A stretch of 6,918 nucleotides of DNA from Thermoplasmatales archaeon (GTDB lineage: Archaea > Thermoplasmatota > E2 > DHVEG-1): contig JAGLML010000052.1 in NCBI GenBank assembly GCA_023140035.1, forward strand, positions 1 to 6,918, in the 5' to 3' direction. The notes under the pieces are model-generated. The model was not told where the DNA came from. It made no database searches and saw only the letters and a program-made list of their open reading frames with translations. The translations under genes were made by a program, and so were the position numbers. This document shows, one piece after another, positions 1-3,564 of this stretch (position 1 is its first letter; the number at the start of each line of letters is the position of its first letter).

Positions 1-81
1 TAATAAAATCATTACAATCAGATAGATTAGGTAAGGTATAAGAAAAACCGCTAACGGAATATCATTTTTGAAAGGATTCAC
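1..81 (-). CDS. Partial small membrane protein, GTG start, runs off window edge
   Basis: A reading frame opens on the minus strand with GTG at 81-79 and stays open for 27 codons to the window edge. It begins (M)NPFKNDIPLAVFLIPYLI and continues as an almost uninterrupted hydrophobic stretch, so residues ~8-27 are probably a membrane segment. The start is supported by position. A stop (TAG) lies three codons upstream in frame, and the GTG is ~27 bp downstream of a TATA-like box centred near 108, the same geometry as the next two minus-strand genes. The same CCTCCAAAAA promoter element lies upstream. No SD is visible, so translation is probably leaderless. It is the third of three tandem small membrane-protein genes. 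The family is not recognised, and most of the gene lies outside the window. Confidence 0.6.
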   Translation of the reverse strand, partial: MNPFKNDIPLAVFLIPYLIYLIVMILL

Positions 82-101
82 ACAATGCTAAATCTATTAT
101 T

Positions 102-124
102 GAACATATTAACATTTTTGGAGG
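102..124 (-). promoter_or_regulatory. BRE/TATA promoter of the partial GTG gene
   Basis: Read on the minus strand, CCTCCAAAAA (124-115) is followed by 2 nt and then a TATA-like box TTAATATG (112-105). The box centre (~108) is 27 bp from the GTG at 81, so the predicted transcript starts at the start codon (leaderless). The layout repeats at 442-423 and 937-918. Confidence 0.55.
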
Positions 125-158
125 ATTTCAAAATAAAAAATCACGATTATTTAGAAAA
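106..158 (-). repeat. Intergenic terminator-promoter repeat, copy 1
   Basis: On the minus strand this ~50-bp segment reads TTTTCTAAATAATC, a short variable part, GATTTTTTA, a variable part, then CCTCCAAAAA and a TATA-like box. It closely matches 475-428, with small indels. It lies between the stop of the gene at 397-164 and the start of the partial gene at 81. The T-rich half (with a further T7 run next to the stop codon) is the kind of sequence archaeal RNA polymerase terminates on. The other half is the next promoter. Confidence 0.6.
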
Positions 159-163
159 AAAGA

Positions 164-397
164 TTATTTTCCTTTCTTTATTCTATTACAACCTGCTTTA
201 TAAAATGAGAATGTTGCAATGGGAAATAAAATTATTACAAAGAGTATTCCAACCCAAATCGGTATTTTTTCTCTAGAGCTATTTAGTAATAACAATAGTG
301 GAACTCCAACTAAAAAAGTTATTGCGACACCCCAATATATTGAACCCATTAATAATGTATTTTTATCCTTCCGAATCATTCCCCAGGATATTGACAT
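164..397 (-). CDS. Small two-pass membrane protein, family not recognised
   Basis: This encodes a 77-aa protein starting MSISWGMIRKDKN. It has two clear hydrophobic segments, residues ~16-39 (rich in L, V, I, with GVPLLLLL) and ~47-67 (PIWVGILFVIILFPIATF). A polar linker (NSSREK) separates them, and the tail is basic (NRIKKGK). It is an inner-membrane protein with no recognised domain. The ATG at 397-395 is the first possible start, because an in-frame stop precedes it by four codons. No SD is present, and a promoter-like element lies ~30 bp upstream, so the message is probably leaderless or nearly so. It is the middle of three tandem genes that share promoter layout, which suggests common regulation or duplicated cassettes. 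Function is unknown. Confidence 0.75.
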   Translation of the reverse strand: MSISWGMIRKDKNTLLMGSIYWGVAITFLVGVPLLLLLNSSREKIPIWVGILFVIILFPIATFSFYKAGCNRIKKGK

Positions 398-422
398 ATT
401 ATCATTTTAAGAATCATTTTTT

Positions 423-442
423 TGTTTTAATATTTTTGGAGG
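423..442 (-). promoter_or_regulatory. BRE/TATA-like promoter of the 77-aa membrane protein
   Basis: The minus strand reads CCTCCAAAAA, 2 nt, then a poor TATA box (TTAAAACA, 430-423). The box centre is ~29 bp from the ATG at 397. This is the weakest TATA of the three related promoters, but the CCTCCAAAAA element is identical. Confidence 0.45.
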
Positions 443-475
443 CTTTAGTAAAAAATCAGATGATTATTTAGAAAA
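428..475 (-). repeat. Intergenic terminator-promoter repeat, copy 2
   Basis: This is the second copy of the repeat at 158-106. The shared blocks, in order on the minus strand, are TTTTCTAAATAATC, GATTTTTTA, AAA and CCTCCAAAAA. It fills the gap between the 129-aa gene (stop at 505) and the 77-aa gene (start at 397). A third partial copy at 937-918 retains only the CCTCCAAAAA-TATA half. Confidence 0.6.
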
Positions 476-504
476 TCGTTTTGATTTCATTAAAACAAAA
501 TTTC

Positions 505-894
505 CTAGATTTTTAACTCTTTTCTGTAAGCGTTTCTCATGTACGCTCCCGTTAAGTATCCCATGGTTATACCTACAGGAATCAATAAATTCGAGATTAT
601 TGGTTTTATATAATACAGAACAGCAAAAATTGTCCAAACGATTATTAGCACTAACCCGAGAGCCTTTGGGGAATCCCATTTTTCGACTTTCGAAAGATAC
701 TCCTCGCTTTTTCTCAAACCTGATACAAGATAGAGCACGAATATCCAAATGCAAAAGCTCAAAATTAGGACAAAAATCCCAAAAGGTGTCAATCTCAGAA
801 GGGATATACGCATTGAGAGATAGATTGCAATTATTAAATAAAATATTACACCGTCTATTATCGAAAGAAGTATTCTTTTCTGTTTTAAATTCAT
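505..894 (-). CDS. Four-pass membrane protein, family not recognised
   Basis: This encodes a 129-aa protein (MNLKQKRILLSIIDG...) with four hydrophobic segments at about residues 8-28, 37-58, 78-97 and 100-118. A charged loop between segments 2 and 3 (GLRKSEEYLSKVEKWDSP) and a basic C-terminus (RNAYRKELKI) suggest a cytoplasmic loop and tail. No domain or catalytic motif is recognised. The ATG at 894-892 lies ~27 bp downstream of a near-ideal archaeal TATA box, so a leaderless transcript is expected, and no convincing SD is present. It is the first gene of the minus-strand series of three small membrane proteins. It diverges from the secreted-protein/reductase pair that starts at 1145/1163. 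Confidence 0.8.
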   Translation of the reverse strand: MNLKQKRILLSIIDGVIFYLIIAIYLSMRISLLRLTPFGIFVLILSFCIWIFVLYLVSGLRKSEEYLSKVEKWDSPKALGLVLIIVWTIFAVLYYIKPIISNLLIPVGITMGYLTGAYMRNAYRKELKI

Positions 895-915
895 TCAAAT
901 TCTCATCTTTCCAAT

Positions 916-937
916 TATTTATAAACTTTTTTGGAGG
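916..937 (-). promoter_or_regulatory. Strong archaeal BRE/TATA promoter of the 129-aa membrane protein
   Basis: The minus strand reads CCTCCAAAAA, 2 nt, then TTTATAAATA (925-916). This is a textbook archaeal TATA box preceded by an A-rich BRE. Its centre is ~27 bp from the ATG at 894, so the start codon should be at the 5' end of the mRNA. Confidence 0.65.
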
Positions 938-1118
938 TTTTTGACAATAAAGCCCTTTCCTTCTCAGATTTTGCATTGAGAAACTATAAAAAATTGCCTA
1001 GTCCTTTTTGCTATTTCCCTCCTGTTGAATATCTATCAAAATGCTTAGGATCATAGATTTTCGATGCAAAGTAAGGGTAAACGTGCATATTGTAGGAGAG
1101 TAAAGGTAATAGATAAAC

Positions 1119-1162
1119 AAATATATCAGTTCTGCATTATTAATATGAAGAGGGGGAAAGTT
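1119..1162 (+). promoter_or_regulatory. TATA-like box and SD before the secreted protein/reductase pair
   Basis: AAATATAT at 1119-1126 is a TATA candidate. An ATG at 1145, ~22 bp downstream, is in frame with the gene. A purine-rich SD (AGGGGGAAAG, ~1150-1160) lies between it and a second in-frame ATG at 1163. The SD favours 1163 as the translation start, with the upstream ATG close to the transcript's 5' end. Confidence 0.4.
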
Positions 1163-1408
1163 ATGGAAGGAAATAACCTCATCAAGAAAGGAGTAGTAGT
1201 TAGTGTTATTCTTTTATTCATAGGGTTTGCTTTTGCACTATCTATTAATGCCAACATCAGTAAAGCATCTGTAGATAGTGAACTGGTTGAGATTACCACA
1301 GAATTATATGGGATAAAAGGAGTAAAACCATATTATGTGAAACCAATTAAATTCAATGAAGAGAACTGGGTTAAGAGAATATTCGAAAACGTGTTGGACT
1401 TTATATGA
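1163..1408 (+). CDS. Short secreted or membrane-anchored protein with signal segment
   Basis: This encodes an 81-aa protein beginning MEGNNLIKKG, followed by a hydrophobic segment (VVVSVILLFIGFAFALSINA, residues ~11-30) that looks like a signal peptide or N-terminal anchor. A ~50-residue exported part follows, containing ASVDSELVEITTELYGIKGVK. The length suggests only the N-terminal part of a larger exported protein: the sequence ends abruptly at VLDFI and overlaps the next gene by ATGA. I chose ATG 1163 because AGGGGGAAAG sits just upstream. ATG 1145 would add MKRGKV and may be the mRNA 5' end. The overlap suggests translational coupling with the reductase. Function is not recognised; truncation of a longer ancestor is an inference. 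Confidence 0.65.
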   Translation: MEGNNLIKKGVVVSVILLFIGFAFALSINANISKASVDSELVEITTELYGIKGVKPYYVKPIKFNEENWVKRIFENVLDFI

Positions 1409-2412
1409 ATGTTGATATCATTGGTGGGGGTTTAAGTGGATTAAGCTCTGCGATTTCTCTAAAGGAACATGACCCCACAATCCATGTTACTGTGCATGAG
1501 AAATATAAAACCATTGGTTACAACTATGAAGGGAGAAGGTGCGCTGAAGCCTATGGAATCCATAAATCATGGGTGAAATGGAATCCTGATGAAAAGAGTA
1601 TATTTAATAAAATCTGTAAATGGGAGTTGATCATAGGAGAGAAGACATTAATTGTTCCCCTATCGACTGGAACTCAGTATATTCTCAATAGACAAGAATT
1701 TATAAGTAAGTTGGCACAAGAGGCAGAAAACTTAGGTGTTAATTTTATGATGAACGATAAAATACGATCTATCAGAAATTTGAAAAGTGACTTTATCATT
1801 GATGCCTCAGGTTGTCCCAGCACGGTTAAACGTGAACTTGGATTACCTCAAGGACTTGTCGGTGGTACATATCAACATACTATTGAAGGTTCCAATTGTT
1901 TTATCCGCGATACGATGAAATTCTATGTAACTAAAGAAGGGGGATATTATTGGATTTTTCCCCGGGATCCAAAGAAACGAGAGGTTAACGTAGGGATAGC
2001 GATGTACGGAAGTTTAAAACATAATCTAAAACCTCTTTTAGAAAAATTCAAACTCGAACAAAATATTGATGGACAGGTTAATTACATCGTGGGGGGTTTA
2101 GTTCCCTTGGGGATACAACACCCATTAAGATATGATAATATTCTCTTTATTGGAGATGCCGGAATCGGGGCCGGTGTAGTTAGTGGCGCTGGTATACATA
2201 GGGCACTAATTAGTGGACATATTGCAGGAAAGTATATAGCGAAACAATCTGCTAATAAATACACCCATATGATTAAAAAAATGTTTAGAATGGAGGATAT
2301 GATTGGAATAAGTTATATTAAAATAAACAACTTTTTAAACAAAATTAATCCAAATCTTATTCTTAAGATTGCCTATATGACATATAAATCATTGAATAAG
2401 ACGGTGCCTTAA
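1405..2412 (+). CDS. Geranylgeranyl reductase family FAD-dependent oxidoreductase
   Basis: This encodes a 335-aa flavoprotein of the geranylgeranyl reductase / digeranylgeranylglycerophospholipid reductase type. In archaea that family hydrogenates the isoprenoid chains of ether lipids at the membrane. Visible motifs, in order, are the N-terminal Rossmann FAD loop (DIIGGGLSGLSSA, residues 4-16), a GRRCAEAYG segment (43-51) in the place of the family's Cys-Gly-Glu region, YILNRQEF (92-99), the DASG motif (133-136), the substrate-domain strand YYWIFPRDPKKREVNVGIA (181-199), and the second FAD motif LFIGDAGIGAGVVSGAGIHRA (247-267). At 335 aa it is somewhat shorter than typical archaeal members. 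The start ATG overlaps the upstream stop (ATGA) and has no clear SD, consistent with coupling. The exact substrate (phospholipid, quinone side chain or another polyprenyl group) cannot be read from sequence. Confidence 0.88.
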   Translation: MNVDIIGGGLSGLSSAISLKEHDPTIHVTVHEKYKTIGYNYEGRRCAEAYGIHKSWVKWNPDEKSIFNKICKWELIIGEKTLIVPLSTGTQYILNRQEFISKLAQEAENLGVNFMMNDKIRSIRNLKSDFIIDASGCPSTVKRELGLPQGLVGGTYQHTIEGSNCFIRDTMKFYVTKEGGYYWIFPRDPKKREVNVGIAMYGSLKHNLKPLLEKFKLEQNIDGQVNYIVGGLVPLGIQHPLRYDNILFIGDAGIGAGVVSGAGIHRALISGHIAGKYIAKQSANKYTHMIKKMFRMEDMIGISYIKINNFLNKINPNLILKIAYMTYKSLNKTVP

Positions 2413-2469
2413 TCATTCCTAAATAATTGAGAATCAGCGTGTTAGATGAAACATCCGTTGCTGGTTAAA

Positions 2470-2510
2470 ACTTAAATAAGATGTCACTTATGAAATATAT
2501 GGGGAAAGGT
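2470..2510 (+). promoter_or_regulatory. TATA-like box and SD of short signal-peptide protein
   Basis: ACTTAAATAA at 2470-2479 is a TATA candidate. An in-frame ATG at 2499 lies ~24 bp downstream, followed by GGGGAAAGGT and a second in-frame ATG at 2511. The layout resembles 1119-1163 and 3518-3565. Confidence 0.35.
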
Positions 2511-2669
2511 ATGAATAACAAGATACTCCTTGGCAGTATCATAGCAGTTGTAATACTAGTTCTGGTGTCATTTACAGGTGTAGTTGGTTATCAAACTACT
2601 AAATCTTCTACTATTGCCAGAGCATCGCCATTGTTTAAAGTAAGAACTAATAGGGGGGGCGCTAATTAG
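2511..2669 (+). CDS. Very short signal-peptide protein, probably truncated
   Basis: From ATG 2511 this encodes 52 aa. The first part, MNNKILLGSIIAVVILVLVS, is a signal or anchor segment continuing to about residue 26 (FTGVVGY). A short polar tail follows (TTKSSTIARASPLFKVRTNRGGAN). The start was chosen because GGGGAAAGGT lies directly upstream; ATGs at 2481, 2490 and 2499 are also in frame. After removal of a signal peptide only ~25 residues would remain, so this looks like the N-terminus of a longer secreted protein. The coding sequence passes through a run of seven G (2653-2659) five codons before the stop, a plausible frameshift site. Neither of the other frames continues far beyond the run, so the rest of the ancestor gene seems lost. 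Decay is an inference. Confidence 0.5.
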   Translation: MNNKILLGSIIAVVILVLVSFTGVVGYQTTKSSTIARASPLFKVRTNRGGAN

Positions 2670-2685
2670 CCAAGTCTAATTAGCC
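2661..2685 (+). repeat. Palindrome and short direct repeat at a gene end
   Basis: GCTAATTAGC (2661-2670) is a perfect 10-bp palindrome, and CTAATTAGCC occurs at 2662-2671 and again at 2676-2685. It overlaps the stop codon of the short secreted protein and lies ~40 bp before the left arm of the inverted repeat. It may be a target-site scar or a protein-binding site; neither is established. Confidence 0.5.
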
Positions 2686-2723
2686 GACATACTCATGGTA
2701 TTTAAAGCTAACGAAGAGATGTA

Positions 2724-2770
2724 CTGTTGAATTGGCGGGTGTCGGGTGGTGACTGTTTCGGGTGGTGAAT
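2724..2770 (+). repeat. Left arm of GC-rich inverted repeat
   Basis: The 27 bp at 2724-2750 are the exact reverse complement of 3379-3405. The 11 bp at 2760-2770 (GGGTGGTGAAT) are the exact reverse complement of 3347-3357. Within the arm TCGGGTGGTGA occurs twice (2742-2752 and 2758-2768). The arm is rich in GGG/GGTGG tracts in a strongly AT-rich neighbourhood. It ends 62 nt before the ATG of the 51-aa protein. Confidence 0.85.
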
Positions 2771-2832
2771 GCGGGAGGTTTTGCGAATAAGTTAAATATC
2801 GATAACATATTAAAAAATTTGGAGGTATAGAT

Positions 2833-2988
2833 ATGACATATTATTGGAAAACAGATGGAGATACCTATCATTTGGATAAATCATGTCAGCTTATACCCGA
2901 CAATGTCGAAACCAATCCAGAATGGGTAGTAAGTAATATACAACCAACCACTAAAGAACAATGCAATCATTGTAAAAATTTGGATTAA
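2833..2988 (+). CDS. Small protein with His-Cys-Cys-Cys metal-site pattern
   Basis: This encodes a 51-aa soluble protein (MTYYWKTDGDTYHLDKSCQL..., ending EQCNHCKNLD). The start is well supported by GGAGGT at 2821-2826, 6 nt before the ATG. The arrangement Y-H13-x4-C18 followed by a C-terminal C44-x2-C47 gives four likely metal ligands. It resembles the short zinc motif (YHxxxCxxL...CxxC) seen in small modules attached to nucleases and in Ada-type metal-binding domains, here as a free-standing protein. That resemblance comes from spacing only; no named family is claimed. The gene lies inside the inverted-repeat cassette and converges on the 76-aa gene. Its role is unknown; metal binding, perhaps with DNA or protein contact, is the most that can be inferred. 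Confidence 0.7.
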   Translation: MTYYWKTDGDTYHLDKSCQLIPDNVETNPEWVVSNIQPTTKEQCNHCKNLD

Positions 2989-3052
2989 TCGTTTATGTTG
3001 ATTGTTCGGGTTGCAAAATCTGATAAAACAAAGTGCAGGGATACACTGCTAA

Positions 3053-3283
3053 CTATTCTTTATTTTTTAATTTAAAATCTATAACAACTTTTTTTACTTT
3101 TTCTATCGTCTCTTTCGGTGACAACCCTGCTTTTAGACAATCAAAATAAAATTCTCGAAATAATCTTTTGTAATCATTGATTATATCTTTATCCTTAGTA
3201 GTGACTAGGAAGGATACTATTTCGTTTATCCACTCTGGGTCGTTTCCTTTTGTACCTAATATAACTTTTTGCCCCACATCCAT
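3053..3283 (-). CDS. Small soluble helical protein, family not recognised
   Basis: This encodes a 76-aa protein starting MDVGQKVILGTKGNDPEW. It has no hydrophobic segment, no cysteine pair and no recognised motif apart from a C-terminal amphipathic, lysine-rich half (LSPKETIEKVKKVVIDFKLK). The middle (INEIVSFLVTTKDKDIINDYKRLFREFYFDCLKAG) looks helical. The ATG at 3283-3281 is ~27 bp from a clear TATA box, with no SD, so the message is probably leaderless. It is convergent with the 51-aa gene, and both lie between the inverted-repeat arms, each ~62-63 nt from its own arm. Function is unknown. Confidence 0.65.
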   Translation of the reverse strand: MDVGQKVILGTKGNDPEWINEIVSFLVTTKDKDIINDYKRLFREFYFDCLKAGLSPKETIEKVKKVVIDFKLKNKE

Positions 3284-3304
3284 ATGTTATACTTTGTTAC
3301 TAAT

Positions 3305-3315
3305 GTTATATATAG
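3305..3315 (-). promoter_or_regulatory. TATA box of the 76-aa gene
   Basis: The minus strand reads CTATATATAAC, centred near 3310 and 27 bp from the ATG at 3283. This is the archaeal spacing for a leaderless transcript. The right inverted-repeat arm starts ~30 bp further upstream. Confidence 0.6.
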
Positions 3316-3346
3316 TTGTCGTGTCAAAACGTCAAACCACCCTCTG

Positions 3347-3405
3347 ATTCACCACCCACCGTTCAACACCATGTTTTTACCACCCGACACCCGCCAATTC
3401 AACAG
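3347..3405 (-). repeat. Right arm of GC-rich inverted repeat
   Basis: This is the reverse-complement partner of 2724-2770: an exact 27-bp block at 3379-3405 and an exact 11-bp block at 3347-3357. The spacer between the blocks is 21 bp here and 9 bp in the left arm. The similarity weakly extends inwards (GGGAGGTTTTG on the left against GGGTGGTTTG on the right). The arm ends 63 nt upstream of the minus-strand ATG at 3283, mirroring the left side. Confidence 0.85.
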
Positions 3406-3422
3406 AGCACGAAGAGAGGGGC

Positions 3423-3471
3423 TTTGCACAAATAATCGTTTTTGCACAAAAATATGAAACTTGCACATAAA
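3423..3471 (+). promoter_or_regulatory. Three spaced TTGCACA direct repeats, candidate operator
   Basis: TTGCACA occurs at 3424, 3442 and 3461, the first two inside the identical 10-mer TTTGCACAAA. Start-to-start spacing is 18 and 19 bp. The array lies 50-95 bp upstream of the TATA box of the beta-propeller gene, a plausible place for an activator or repressor site. No regulator is identified in the window. Confidence 0.45.
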
Positions 3472-3517
3472 TTCAATAAACGGGTTTTAGCCAGGAGAAT
3501 CTCAGACATAAGATAAT

Positions 3518-3564
3518 ATTTATATAACTCATCATTGATAGATATTAGTATGGGAGGTAAAACA
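3518..3564 (+). promoter_or_regulatory. TATA box and SD of the beta-propeller gene
   Basis: ATTTATATAA at 3518-3527 is a good TATA box. An in-frame ATG at 3550 lies ~27 bp downstream, where transcription should begin. GGAGG at 3553-3557 lies 7 nt before an in-frame TTG at 3565. The start is therefore either a leaderless ATG or a TTG with a proper SD on a ~15-nt leader. Confidence 0.55.

Noticed and set aside
85..410. Two plus-strand frames (85-276 and 219-410) opposite the 77-aa gene
   Set aside because: They are antisense to a two-TM protein with its own promoter, have no SD, and look like complement-of-TM composition.
600..944. A plus-strand open frame opposite the four-pass membrane gene
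   Set aside because: It is antisense to a well-supported gene, has no SD, and its composition is typical of a shadow frame.
464..976. A 170-aa minus-strand open frame overlapping the four-pass membrane gene
   Set aside because: It has no membrane or domain pattern, is rich in C, N, R and K, and crosses the promoter repeat. The frame at 894-505 has clear TM segments and a matching promoter.
2680..2871. A minus-strand frame over the left inverted-repeat arm and the 51-aa gene
   Set aside because: It lies opposite a gene with a strong SD and runs through the GC-rich repeat; there is no promoter at its start.
3033..3049. GCAG...CTGC stem between the convergent 51-aa and 76-aa genes as a bidirectional terminator
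   Set aside because: The stem has only four pairs, and no T tract immediately follows on the plus strand.
3423..3471. TTGCACA repeats as a mini CRISPR array
   Set aside because: The repeats are only 7-10 bp with 8-12 bp gaps, far below CRISPR repeat and spacer sizes, and no cas gene is present.
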